DNA of 64,000 bases from Chitinophaga sp. E66 (GTDB lineage: Bacteria > Bacteroidota > Bacteroidia > Chitinophagales > Chitinophagaceae). The first letter of the stretch is position 1, and every line of letters begins with the position of its first letter. Below, in pieces: positions 19,616-29,575 of the stretch. A program made the position numbers and the translations under genes. The stretch is from positions 5,613,001 to 5,677,000 of the forward strand of contig CP079103.1 of NCBI GenBank assembly GCA_019285755.1. The letters are read 5' to 3'. Under the pieces are notes generated by a model. That model was not told the DNA's origin. It did no database searches and saw nothing but the letters and a program-made list of their open reading frames with translations.

Positions 19616-21022
19616 TTAATCAACACATAGGGCCAGCGTTGTGGCCGCGTGAGTGTTACGTTAGCTTCATCGTCGTTTTGATACCGTTCTTTCACCGGAT
19701 CCCAGAAAAGTTTGCGTTTCAGTTTCATAGCTGTGTGATTCAACAGGCAAACCGTGCAGGCCCGATGTCCGACTTCTATCGGGGTTATGGGCTGTTGTCG
19801 GGATTGTATTGCCTGGAGCCAGTTGCCGTGGTGATCCTGGCTATCTGTAAACCGGATTTCGTTTTCTCCTATGACCGAACTGAGAATTTTGGGATCGGAG
19901 GCGTCCAGGGCTTTGCTGTTTTTCGCCTGGCTGGCTGGGTCGTTAGCAGTGGCTGAATAGTTACCACGGGAAACAAATATCCAACCGTCAGACCCAACGA
20001 ACTTTACGCCATTGGGATAGCTGTTGCCGGCGAGAACTTTCACTCCGTCTGCATAAATGTTTTCTGCCTGGAACGGCCCGTGAACGTCCCAGAGGCTCCC
20101 TGCTGCGGGGAATTCTGCTTTTGCAGATATCTCGATAGGACCGGTGTATTCATATCCCAGTCCCCAATTCACGATATCAAAATGGTGCGCACCCCAGCCG
20201 GTAATCATGCCGGCGCCGAACTGTTCGCAACGAAGCCATCCCGGACGGCTGAAATCGTTGGTGGGATGAACGCGTTTGAGGGTATATGGCGCCCAGGGAG
20301 TTTCCCGAGCCAAGCGTCATAATTAAGTCCTGCGGGTACGGGCATCTCTTTTTCCGGGGTGCTTTGGGTAGGATCGTCGATTGGGAGCCCAACGTAAACT
20401 GTATGAACTTTCCTATACGGCCATTGCGAACCAGCTCGCAAGCCCGTTTGAACTGCGGCATGGAACGTTGTTGGCTACCGATTTGCAGGATACGCCCTGC
20501 TTTATGTACCTCGTTGCTGAGGTAGCGGCCCTCAGATATAGTAAGCGAAGCTGGTTTTTGCATGTACACGTCTTTGCCGGCACGCACGGCGGCAACGGCG
20601 GGAATCACATGCCAATGGTCAGGAGTTGAAATGATGACGGCATCGATATCCTTGTCCGACAGCAATTCCTGGTAATTACTATATGCTTTTACGCCATCGT
20701 ATGCTTTGCCGGTTTTCTTCGTGTAGTAATCATTGACCAGTTTCCGGGCGCTTTGAAGCCGGTTGGTATCCAGGTCGCAAACGGCAATGATGCGGGCCTG
20801 GTCATGTTTCCAAACCCCAGGCATATCGTGTTCACGGGAGATGCGTCCGTTGCCGATGGCGCCGATATTGATGCGGTTGCTGGGTGCGAGGGGACCGCTG
20901 ATGACATGGGCCGGAACGATCATCGGGATGTGCGTGAGGGCTAGCGTACCTGCCGCCCCCGTCAGGGTGTTTTTGAGGAAGTTCCGGCGCGAGCCGCCGC
21001 CGGCGTTTTTCTTGGGTCGCAT
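19616..21022 (-). CDS. Gfo/Idh/MocA-family oxidoreductase with Tat-type signal (frameshifted)
   Basis: An NAD(P)-dependent sugar dehydrogenase-like protein, exported in folded form. It begins MRPKKNAGGGSRRNFLKN, a twin-arginine signal. The Rossmann part has 'NRINIGAIGNGRISREHDMP', 'IIAVCDLDTNRL' and the family motif 'AVRAGKDVYMQKPASLTISE' (EKP-type site as QKP). The C-terminal part starts after a break near 20330 and includes 'ITGWGAHHFDIVNWGLG' and 'NWLQAIQSRQQPITPIEVGH'. The open frame runs on to 19570 through a terminator hairpin, so I place the end at 19616 (ending WPLCVD), assuming a lost C near 19640. Last gene of a four-gene operon. Confidence 0.85.
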
Positions 21023-21043
21023 GTGGAATATGATTGAGGGTGA

Positions 21044-21797
21044 TCAGAATCCGATTGAATTACCGCCGTCTACTGCCAGGCTGGTTCCTGTAATGAAAGC
21101 TGCGGCGGAAGATGCAAGGAATACGGCCGCAAGGGCCACATCCTTCGGCTTGCCTAATTTTCGCATAGGCGTACGTCCCAATACACGGTTTTTCCGGTCT
21201 GGGTCATTATTCAATGCCTTGGCGGACATCTCCGTTTCAATAAAGCCGGGGCAATACAATTAACCCGCACGCCAGCCGGCGACCATTCCACCGCCATTGC
21301 TTTCGTCATCCCTTCCACCGCAGACTTCGCCGCTGTGTAAGCGATCACTTTGGGAATCCCATATTTCGCAGCCATTGAACTGATCATGATAATACTCCCG
21401 GATTTACGCTCCGTCATTCTTCTCGCCGCCTCTCGCGATAATGAAAAGACAGCCTGGAGATTCGTCCGGAGGACCGATTCAAATTCCGCGTCGCTCACCT
21501 CTAGCGCATCTTTCTTCAAATGGATGCCAGCGTTATTGACGAGCACATCCAAAGGACCGAATGCAGATTCAATCCCATCTATCAGATCGGGAATGGTTTC
21601 CAGCTGTGAAAGATCGCAGGCGATGGTCCGAACATTTCTACCGATGGTGGCTGCTGCGGATGCCAATGCTTCTGCACGCCTGCCAGCGATTATCACTTCG
21701 GCGCCATAATCTGCGAAGGTATGGGCAACGGCCAGCCCAAGCCCGGAGCCACCTCCTGTTATTAAAACTCTTTTCCTGACAGTTCGAAGTCTTGCAT
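21044..21797 (-). CDS. SDR-family oxidoreductase (frameshifted)
   Basis: A short-chain dehydrogenase/reductase of about 250 residues, resembling gluconate 5-dehydrogenase and 3-oxoacyl-ACP reductase. The cofactor motif 'LITGGGSGLGLAVA' is followed by 'LDVLVNNAGIHLKKD', the catalytic Ser and Tyr-x3-Lys region 'SIIMISSMAAKYGIPKVIAY' then 'TAAKSAVEG', and the end 'GTSLAVDGGNSIGF'. A break at 21771-21774 (four T where five are needed on this strand) hides the first 34 residues; the true ATG is at 21797 (MQDFELSGK). A second break is near 21255. It follows the upstream oxidoreductase gene by five bases. It probably reduces or oxidises a sugar or keto acid; the substrate is unknown. Confidence 0.87.
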
Positions 21798-21802
21798 GTT
21801 CT

Positions 21803-23170
21803 TTATTTGATGATCTCTTTGGCCATCGCCTGGCCGGCGGTAGTAACGTAATATTTTGCGATCATGTTTTTAATTTCCCAGGCAGGCACTTTGCCGGCCT
21901 TAAGGAAGCCGAGATAGCGCTGGAGCACTTCGGCAAAATGCGCTTCGTGGCCCGTTTTCAATTCCTGTGGTATGGAAATGTGGAAACGCTTGCCCTGGGA
22001 CACCACGGAAATGCCCGGGTATTGAACGGCAAGGCGTTTAACAGATGCTTCTAATGCTGCACCAAAAGCGGTGTTGGTTCCAACAGGCTCCACATACAGC
22101 TCCGGTTTCCAGGATTCCTCTGCTCCTGGCGGATGACAATGTTACAGCGGCTACCCCGCGCGATGGCGTAATGCGTATCTCCCCGCCCTTCGGCGCTTCA
22201 AAGTTCCAGAGTGCAGACAGCCGGACGTGAATCCCCTTGACGATATAATCCACTGTGCCGTTCGCGGAAATGCCGGCTATGGTATCTTTCACGTAAGGCA
22301 GCAGGAAATCAGGGAAGGCATCGGCGCCGGTAATAGTGGAGAACTGCGAGAGCGATAACGGCGTTTTCCATTTCACGGCTTTATTCAATTGTATATCCCT
22401 GGTATAATCGAGGACCGTGGTGTCGAACAACATCCAATGGGTGAGATCTACCAGGTGGGTATTTACATCTACCAGTGCGTCTCCTTGTTGTGATGGGTCG
22501 AAAAACCAGGTGGGTCGGCGAAGCGGCTTGCCAGACACCATTTTATAAAAGTGATGAATGCTTTCTATCTCGATAGACGGTAAATCCGGAGTTCCAGGTT
22601 GTAATTCACCGAAGACGGTAACATCGCGAAGCAACTCTTTTGAAGGATGTTGGTGATCTCGGACCGCTCGGTCATAATATCATACAGCAATACCTTAGCC
22701 GCTTCGGCGTCCGCGAAGCTTTTGCGGAGTGATGTAAAGTCCTCCTGTGTAATGGCCATCGGCTTGTCTGCGAGTACATGCATGCCTGCCCGTACGGCCG
22801 CATCGATGTATTTTGTTTTGTCGTGGTTGTTACCGGCAAGAATGACAACGGATCCTTTGCGGTCGGAGGTCATCTTTTCCAGCCAATCGGTTCCTGAATA
22901 GACTTCTTCTTTCCAGTGGGTCGGCTGGTCTGGCCGCTCGTTGTATTGCTTAATGAGATTGAGGTGCGCTTCCAGTTCTGGCCCTTGCGGTGCGTATACG
23001 TGCACAATGTTGTCGATACCGGGAGTGGCGGTCTTTTGCACGAGTGCGGCATGGAAGTGTCCCGGTGCGAGGGTGATCAGGTGAACCATATCTTGCTCTT
23101 CTTTCGGTTGACCGGGCTGGCAGGCTGCCATTAGCAGCGAAGCGCCCAGCAGGTAACTGTATTGCTTCAT
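21803..23170 (-). CDS. Lipoprotein-type Gfo/Idh/MocA oxidoreductase with distinctive C-terminal domain (frameshifted)
   Basis: A protein of about 455 residues from the ATG at 23170, MKQYSYLLGASLLMAACQ, with a lipobox Cys, so it is probably anchored in the envelope. The N-terminal half has the oxidoreductase motifs 'GSVVILAGNNHDKTKYIDAA' and 'RAGMHVLADKPMAITQEDF' (DKP site). The C-terminal half ('PDLPSIEIESIHHFYKMVSG', 'FDPSQQGDALVDVNTHLVDL') matches the 'putative oxidoreductase C-terminal' family found in Bacteroidota sugar clusters. Breaks lie near 22620 and 22070. It sits between the ThuA gene (10 bp) and the SDR gene, in one operon. Confidence 0.8.
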
Positions 23171-23180
23171 GTTCATCAAA

Positions 23181-24039
23181 TTAACGTTGATAGTCGACCG
23201 GCGTATTCGGCGAGATCGCATAGGCTTTGGATGCATTTCTTTGTCCGGTCTGACCAACAAGCCAGTGTAGGCCCTGGTAGAGGTGATTTATAAACACAGG
23301 GTCGGTATAATCGGATTTTCGATGCCCCAGGGAGGTAAACCAAACGAATCCGCCATCAAATTGCTGGTACCAGGCGGCAGGATAGAAATTACCATACGAG
23401 CCCTGATTCTTCTTCAGAATGGTATCATTTACATCCTGTAAACTGGAAGCATCATGCGCAAGCAGGGGTGGATGCCGGCGTATAATTCCTTTGAAAAATA
23501 GCATTCATCTTCCCGGACCCAGACTTTTGGTACTCCTTTCAATGACGGATGGGATGGGTCGGTCGTAACAATTCTGAATGATTGGAATTTGGCGTGCCAG
23601 GCAAATGTTCCCCGATCATCCACTTAAACCAATCCCATTTCCTTTCAGTCCCTATTGCGGAATGGACACCCATGAAACCTCCGCCGGATTGTATATACCG
23701 CATGAGGGCGACCTTCTGGGCGTCAGTGTCAAAAACGTCATTGTTAGTGGAAGTGAATACAAGCGCATCGTACCGGGAAAGATTAGGTTCGGTGAATACA
23801 GAGGCGTCATTTGAGACGTCTACAGAGAATCCGTGATCAGTCCCCATTTTTTTAAAAGCGGCTGCGGCATCGGCGATATTGTCGTGTACAAAGCCTTTAC
23901 CGTTCTTGGTGAAGACGAGTATTTTCTTTTGATTCCAGTTAACGGAGCCCTGCGTGCCCCGCTGGGAAGCGCAGGCGGCAAAAAGGAGAAGGCTGCTTAT
24001 CAACAAAGTCACTCTGGAGGTGAGGTGCGTAACGTTCAT
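23181..24039 (-). CDS. ThuA-domain protein (frameshifted)
   Basis: A secreted ThuA-like (trehalose-utilisation) protein with a class-I glutamine-amidotransferase-like fold, about 287 residues. The ATG at 24039 gives MNVTHLTSRVTLLISS with a lipobox-like LLLFAAC. Family blocks are 'NGKGFVHDNIADAAAAFKKM', 'YDALVFTSTNNDVF', 'YIQSGGGFMGVHSAIGTERK' and, after breaks near 23610 and 23480, 'WYQQFDGGFVWFTSLGHRKS'. ThuA proteins nearly always sit with Gfo/Idh/MocA dehydrogenases, as here. First gene of the operon. The chemistry of ThuA proteins remains poorly defined. Confidence 0.85.
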
Positions 24040-24288
24040 AAATGCTTGATTGACTGTGGAATTTACGGATGGGTTGGCCCTTAGCCTAAAAATAGGCATA
24101 CACACGGGGATTCCAACGGCAATCTCCTTTTCAACCGGGAAAGGCCGTTTACAACGTTTGAAGGAGGGACGAACGGGATGTATTAGCACCGACCTACACC
24201 GGAAAACATGAAGTATCCGGACGCATTTTACCATATTTTCAATTTCAGTTCAACCTCAACAATCACAAGACGATTATCCACATACCTT

Positions 24289-24794
24289 ATGTCCCGAGTG
24301 TCATATTCAATCATCGTTGCTTTTGCAGCAATCCCAGCCATCACTAACCAATATCGAAGAAGACTATTTGCCCTTTTACAGCAAACACCCATTTCGGCGA
24401 AGCTGCCCCAATGGGTTGGCCGGGACAAGAACTATATTATGGGGCAAACGGGCGATTATCCAGCCGGCTGTTATGCTCGTGGGTGAATGTATATCTCAGC
24501 GAGATGCCGAATATTCATAAGCATGAAAAGGGCAGGTTGAAAGTCAGGCGCGAAATTGCAGATCGTAACGTGATTAATCAGGTAGACAGTATTGGGTATG
24601 ATGCACGTAATCGCCCTAAAAGCATTATAAAAACGGATGAGCGATATGAATATGGGGAGTTTCGCATTGATCAGGTTGGAGATGTAGAAATTTCTAGGAA
24701 AGAATTTACGGGACCTCGCGGACTGATCGCGCGACTTAGGGCTGGATTTGCCGGAAAACATCTTAGCGAACATTTCTACCGGTATACATTTTAG
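24289..24794 (+). CDS. Hypothetical secreted protein (frameshifted)
   Basis: A probable gene of about 168 residues, not recognised. From the ATG at 24289 it starts MSRVSYSIIVAFAA, a likely signal peptide. After a shift near 24330 it reads 'PSLTNIEEDYLPFYSKHPF', and after another near 24415 it reads 'GQELYYGANGRLSSRLLCSW'. It then runs intact to 'HLSEHFYRYTF'. The C-terminal part ('SIGYDARNRPKSIIKTDERY') is charged and soluble. It ends about 12 bp before the left end of the insertion sequence. No function can be given. Confidence 0.4.
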
Positions 24795-24878
24795 CCATAC
24801 CATACATTCCGGATCAAGTTGAAAAGTTGGGGAAGTATTAAAAAGTCGTTGTTTTACATGCTATATTGAAAGATTTCC

Positions 24879-25214
24879 GTGGACCAGACTTATAAACAAC
24901 TCATCGAACTTCTACTGCCGGCCGGCATACTCGAATATTTTGACCTGATCAAAACTACTCAATCGCCCAATGGGCTTCATATTTATCTGGAAGAACGCAA
25001 CGAGGCCCCAGAGGAATACAAAGATGTCAAACTGCATTCTAAGGGCCTGCTTGACGAGATCAGGGTGCAGGATTTTCCTATCCGGGGCCAAAAGGTGACC
25101 CTTGTCATCAAACGGCGGCGCTGGGAGATTGTAGAAACTGGTCAAATCATCAGTAGAGACTGGAATCTGGTCGCCGACGGAACTCGAATTACCCAAGAGT
25201 TCGGTCTTTTTTAA
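24879..25214 (+). CDS. ISAon1-type transposase N-terminal region protein
   Basis: A 111-codon frame of the type annotated as the N-terminal region of ISAon1-family transposases. It starts near MDQTYKQLIELLLPAGILEY with a non-ATG codon in the given frame. It contains a basic segment 'VTLVIKRRRWEIVETGQIIS' that is probably part of DNA binding, and ends ITQEFGLF at a TAA that follows a run of six T. Adding one base there would extend it to 'GLFLKKAFR'. It may be expressed alone or joined to the next frame by frameshifting at the T run. Confidence 0.7.
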   Translation: MDQTYKQLIELLLPAGILEYFDLIKTTQSPNGLHIYLEERNEAPEEYKDVKLHSKGLLDEIRVQDFPIRGQKVTLVIKRRRWEIVETGQIISRDWNLVADGTRITQEFGLF

Positions 25215-26207
25215 AGAAGGCATTTAGATAACAGTCCCATTAGCCCGGTCCAGCTGGGACAGCTTTTCCACGTTGACGGTAAACAGCTCCAACAACAATA
25301 CAAGCACCATCTTAGCGACTTTCCTGTTTGGGAACAGAAGGAACATGCTGAGCACTGGATGCTATTTGAGCAGAATATCAGCCCTTATTTGAGCATTGAT
25401 GAGACAGCCTTCTCCAGCGGAGAGTTGTATACGATTGTGACCAATAAGCTGGCTAAAGGTCGCAAAGGTTCTATCGTAGCGATGATAAAGGGGACTCAGG
25501 CTGATTACCTGGTAGATATCTTGAAGAAGATACCTAAACGCGTCCGTAATACTGTGCAGGAGGTGACGCTGGATATGTCCGGCAGTTTGAATCTGGCCGT
25601 CAAAAGATGTTTCCCTAACGCCCATCGTGTAACCGATCGTTTCCATGTGCAGCAACTGGCGTTTGATGCTGTACAGGAGACCCGGATCCATTACCGGTGG
25701 GAAGCACTCGAGCAGGAGAACCTGGCCTACGAGCAGGCTCGTAAACTACAACAGGCTTACCATCCAGAGGTTTTGCCTAATGGGGACACACTTAAACAGT
25801 TGCTGGCTCGCAGCCGGTATTTGCTTTTCAAACACCATCGGCTCTGGACCAGAGAGCAACAACAGAGAGGCGAACTTCTTTTTAGCCGCTACCCCGTTAT
25901 TCAAAAGGCGTATCAGTTGTCTTTGCGGCTGGGAGAGGTCTACCGGGTGTCTACCTGTAAAGAGCAGGCATTTAAGAAGCTGGCTTTATGGTATAATGAC
26001 GTGGAAGAAGCGGGACTTGCGTCCTTCAGAACCCTTGCCAGGACGATAAAGAACCATTATCTGGGCATACTTAACTTCTTCAATAATAGAGCAACCAATG
26101 CGGCCGCTGAATCATTCAATGCGAAGGTCAAAGCGTTTAGGAATAGCATGAGAGGGGTGAGAGATATTCAATTCTTCCTATTCAGGCTGGCGAAGTTGTA
26201 TGCCTAA
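25215..26207 (+). CDS. ISL3-family (DDE) transposase
   Basis: The catalytic part of the insertion sequence. The frame is open from the codon after the TAA at 25212-25214; the first ATG is at 25359. The DDE-type acidic residues are in 'YLSIDETAFSSGELY', 'VQEVTLDMSGSL' with 'AHRVTDRFHVQQLAFDAVQ', and the glutamate in 'NRATNAAAESFNAKVKAFRN'. This pattern is the ISL3 signature. The C-terminus ends with FLFRLAKLYA. The frame is intact, so the element may be active, provided the N-terminal part can be supplied. Confidence 0.85.
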   Translation, partial: RRHLDNSPISPVQLGQLFHVDGKQLQQQYKHHLSDFPVWEQKEHAEHWMLFEQNISPYLSIDETAFSSGELYTIVTNKLAKGRKGSIVAMIKGTQADYLVDILKKIPKRVRNTVQEVTLDMSGSLNLAVKRCFPNAHRVTDRFHVQQLAFDAVQETRIHYRWEALEQENLAYEQARKLQQAYHPEVLPNGDTLKQLLARSRYLLFKHHRLWTREQQQRGELLFSRYPVIQKAYQLSLRLGEVYRVSTCKEQAFKKLALWYNDVEEAGLASFRTLARTIKNHYLGILNFFNNRATNAAAESFNAKVKAFRNSMRGVRDIQFFLFRLAKLYA

Positions 26208-26280
26208 ACTTAGAATCCCCAGGAATTTGACTTGATCCCAAGAAATGGAAATGACCTGAGAGCTTTAGTTATAGGAGCTA

Positions 26281-26316
26281 AAAAAAAAGAGACCATCTTT
26301 CGATGATCTCTTTTTT
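26281..26316 (-). terminator. Terminator after tRNA-Phe
   Basis: Near-perfect hairpin GAGACCATC-TTTC-GATGATCTC flanked by A and T runs, so it could act in both directions. It lies just past the 3' end of the tRNA gene. Confidence 0.65.
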
Positions 26317-26317
26317 G

Positions 26318-26389
26318 TGGTGTGGGCGGGATCGAACCGGCGACACATGGATTTTCAGTCCATTGCTCTACCAACTGAGCTACCGCACC
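26318..26389 (-). tRNA. tRNA-Phe (GAA anticodon)
   Basis: Read on the minus strand it starts GGTGCGGTAGCTCAGTTGG. The anticodon stem ATGGA/TCCAT is perfect around the loop CTGAAAA, giving anticodon GAA (Phe). D-arm bases and the TTCGATC T-loop are standard. The 3' half is imperfect: the T stem has a C-C mismatch, and the acceptor 3' strand is out of register by about one base, so one base has probably been lost. The 5' end is at 26389. Confidence 0.85.
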
Positions 26390-26450
26390 AAGGCACCCCG
26401 TCTGTAAAGGGGAATGCAAAAGTAGGACAATTATTGAAAACTCCAAAACA

Positions 26451-27207
26451 TTATTCAAAAATTTCTGCTTTTGCAGTAATACCATTCCATAGTATATTTC
26501 TCCATTCCAGCGCTTTTGCAGCATAGGCGGTACTTTCAGCCCATTTCTGCGCATCGTTGCCGCAAAGTTCTTCTACCATCTTTTCTGCCAGTTTGCTGTG
26601 ATGATCACCGTCTACTTCGATGTGGCGCTCGAGGTAATAAATGAAAATATCAAACTTCCCGGGGAATTGATCGTTCAGATCTTTCACCAACGCATAGAAC
26701 ATATCAGGAATAAGATCCTCCCTGCCGAAAGTAAAAACGGCGGCCATGATATGTGGCTTTTCGGTAGCGATGACCTCGAATGTGAATTCAAGAAAACCCT
26801 TTACGGATGAAGGAAACCCCTCCAGCAAAGATCCCAACGCTTTTCCGGCACGAATACCTTCCAGCAGGTTGTTGATCCTGCGGGTATCGGCTCCCGCCTG
26901 CTCCATCGCCTGTATGTAAAGTTCAAAATGGCTACAGTGCATAGTACCCGTGGCATCCAGATCACTCTCCTCTCCTGTTACAATCTCATTGATGAGGAAT
27001 CTGGTTTCCGGCGAACCCACCGGTACCCAGGGCGTCGTCACACAAGTAAGGGCACGCTGAAGGCCCTTTAACAGGCTCATGAAATCCCATACGGCGAAGA
27101 CATGGTGTTCCATGAATTTACGTACGTCCTCGATCGACTGTAACTGTCCATACAGCGGATGATGCACGATCTGCCCGCGGACGCCGGCGATTTCCGTTTT
27201 ACGTCAT
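26451..27207 (-). CDS. DUF3050 family protein (haem-oxygenase-like fold)
   Basis: A soluble protein of about 250 residues of the DUF3050 family, which has a predicted haem-oxygenase-like helical fold; biochemical role unknown. Signatures are 'HHPLYGQLQSIEDVRKFMEH', 'FAVWDFMSLLKGLQRALT', 'SHFELYIQAMEQAGADT' and 'YYLERHIEVDGDHHSKLAE', whose histidines and acids could bind metal. The start is taken as the ATG at 27207, with one lost base near 27200, because this ATG overlaps the recQ stop as TAATG and restores 'KTEIAGVRGQIVHHPLYG'. Translational coupling to recQ is likely. Confidence 0.82.
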
Positions 27208-29406
27208 TAATTGCCATAAACCACTAAAAACTTAATGCGCATTAATTTCAACTGTTCTATCGAATAATTCCCTTCTACCAGTTCTTCCTTAGCCAGCGCC
27301 AGGCTGGAGGTCTCACAACCCTTGAAATACTCGAGGATCTCATCCTGTGCGTAATCGTCCAGCTCTTCGTCGATACAATAATCAAGGTTGAGCTTGGTGC
27401 CGCTGGCAACGATGGTTTCCATTTCATCCAGCAATTCGGAATAGGTTAGTTCCTTATTGCGGGCAATGGTTTCCAGCGGCATTTTCTTATCGATGTTCTG
27501 AATGATGAATACTTTCAGACCACTCTTATTGACAACGGATTTCAGGACGAAGTCGTCTGGCTTCACGATATCATTCTCTTCTACGAACTTAGCGATTACA
27601 TCGATAAACTGCTTGCCGTAACGTATGGCCTTACCCTTGCTAACGCCCTGGATCTTCTCCAGTTCCTGGGTGGTGGTAGGATATTGAGTGGCCATGTCTT
27701 CCAGCGAGGTTTCGAGGAAGATCACGAATGGCGGCAGGTTCTTTTCTTTGGCGACCTTCTTGCGAAGGTCTTTCAGCATTTCGAAGAGCACGGGATCCGC
27801 GGTAGGCTGTGCTTCTGCTGCGGCCTGTTCTTCTTCTTCGGCCACTTCCTCTTCAAACTGGTGGTTGAGCGCCACGTGGATGAGGTAAGGCTTTTTCATG
27901 AACTTCCGGCCTTTTTCTGTAATCTTCAGCAGGCCATATTCTTCAATATCCTTCTCGATAAGTCCTTCCAGCATCATCTGGCGGAGCAGCGAATTCCAGA
28001 AATGGGCGTCAAACTCCTTCCTTCCCCGAACACATCCAGCTTATCGTGGCGGAATGTGGTGATCTGGGGTTAGATTTCCCGGTGATGATATTCACTACAT
28101 AGTCCGAGCCGAATCGCTCCTCGAGGGCGGAAATAGCCTTCAGGGCAATTACGACGCGGTTCTTAACTTCTATCTTTTCTTTCGGATTACGGCAGTTATC
28201 ACATTTACCGCAGTCCTCGGTTTCATATTTCTCCCCGAAGTAGTGCAGGATCACTTTCCGGCGGCATACGGCACTTTCCGCGTATGCCACGGTCTCATTG
28301 ATCAGCTGTGCGCCCATTTCCCGTTCGGAGAGCGGCTTGTCGCGCATCAGGTGCTCCAGCTTCTGCACGTCCTGGTAGGAATAGAAGCAGATGCAATTCC
28401 CCTCGAGGCCATCGCGGCCGGCGCGACCGGTCTCCTGGTAATAGTTCTCCAGGGATTTGGGGATGTTGTAGTGGATAACGAACCGTACATCCGGCTTGTC
28501 GATCCCCATCCCGAACGCAATGGTGGCTACGATAACCTCTACGTCCTCAAGAAGGAACATATCCTGCCGCTGTGCGCGGGTGGTTGCATCGAGTCCGGCG
28601 TGGTAGGCTACGGCTTTAATACCGTTGGCCACGAGCATATCGGCAAGCTCTTCCGTGGTTTTACGGTTGAGGGTGTAGATGATGCCGGATTTGCCTTTAT
28701 GGAGATGTATAAATTTGACGATTTCCTTAATGGTCTGCTCCTTCTTGCGCTTAGGGCGGATCTCGTAATAGAGGTTCGGGCGGTTGAAGGAGGATATGAA
28801 GACCTCGGGAGTCCTGAGCTCGAGGTTCTTCACGATATCACTCTGCACCTTGGGCGTTGCCGTGGCGGTGAGGGCGATAATGGGCAGATCGGCACTGATC
28901 ATGTCGATCATTTCTTTCAGCCGGCGGTATTCCGGACGGAAGTCGTGCCCCCATTCAGAAATACAGTGGGCCTCATCCACGGCGATGAAGGAGATCTCCA
29001 GCTCGCGGAAGAAGTCGATATTTTCTTGTTTCGTTAGCGTTTCGGGCGCTACGTAAAGCATTTTTGTTTTGCCGGACTGCAGGTCAGTACGAACTTTCTT
29101 GATTTGGGCCTTAGTTAGGGTGGAGTTCAGGAAATGTGCCACGTTATCTTTGCTGCTGTATGAACGGACCAGGTCTACCTGGTTTTTCATCAGCGCAATC
29201 AGCGGGCTGACAATGAGCGCTACTCCGGGGCTCATCAGGGCCGGCAACTGGTAGCAAAGCGATTTGCCGCCGCCGGTAGGCATGATCACAAATGTATCTT
29301 TTCCGGAAAGTATGCTTTTAATAATCTTCTCCTGATTCCCTTTGAAAGAATCAAACCCAAAATGTTCGTGTAATGCATCCAACAAACTTACCTTTGCAAC
29401 AGCCAT
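27207..29406 (-). CDS. recQ: ATP-dependent DNA helicase RecQ (frameshifted)
   Basis: A 3'-5' DNA helicase of about 732 residues acting in recombination and fork repair. Motif I is 'MPTGGGKSLCYQLPA', motif II DEAH is 'IAVDEAHCISEWGHDFRP', and motif VI is 'YYQETGRAGRDG'. The zinc-binding cysteines are in 'AVCRRKVILHYFGE' and 'CGKCDNC'. A winged-helix region follows. The C-terminal HRDC domain is seen in 'LKDLRKKVAKEKNLPPFVIF' with 'ELEKIQGVSKGKAIRYGKQF'. The ATG at 29406 (MAVAKVSLLDALHEHF) is preferred over one ten codons upstream. Two breaks between 28070 and 27980 split the winged-helix region. Followed by the coupled DUF3050 gene. Confidence 0.94.
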
Positions 29407-29575
29407 CACATTGTAATTTAGATCCGAGTAATGCAACGCTATAACGCTGCTTTAGATGAAAGATTCTTGACATATATTTTTGGGGACACGAAATTACTTA
29501 AAAAACCCCGTTGTGTCAATATAATTTACAGGATCGCGGGGCTTGGACAAAAATTGATAAATTTGTGTTTGTCGC

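Larger units (their letters stand above)
24806..26243 (+). mobile_element. ISL3-superfamily (ISAon1-type) insertion sequence
   Basis: An element of about 1.4 kb with two same-strand reading frames, an N-terminal-region protein and a DDE transposase. Imperfect inverted ends are visible. The left end reads GGATCAAGTTG...TTGGGGA from about 24811. The right end, read backward from about 26243, is GGGATCAAGTC...CTGGGGA. Exact edges and any target duplication could not be fixed by eye. It lies between a hypothetical gene and tRNA-Phe. Confidence 0.75.

Noticed and set aside
28243..29037. 264-codon plus-strand frame opposite recQ
   Set aside because: Long, but antisense to an unmistakable helicase gene; it reflects the GC-rich third codon positions of recQ.
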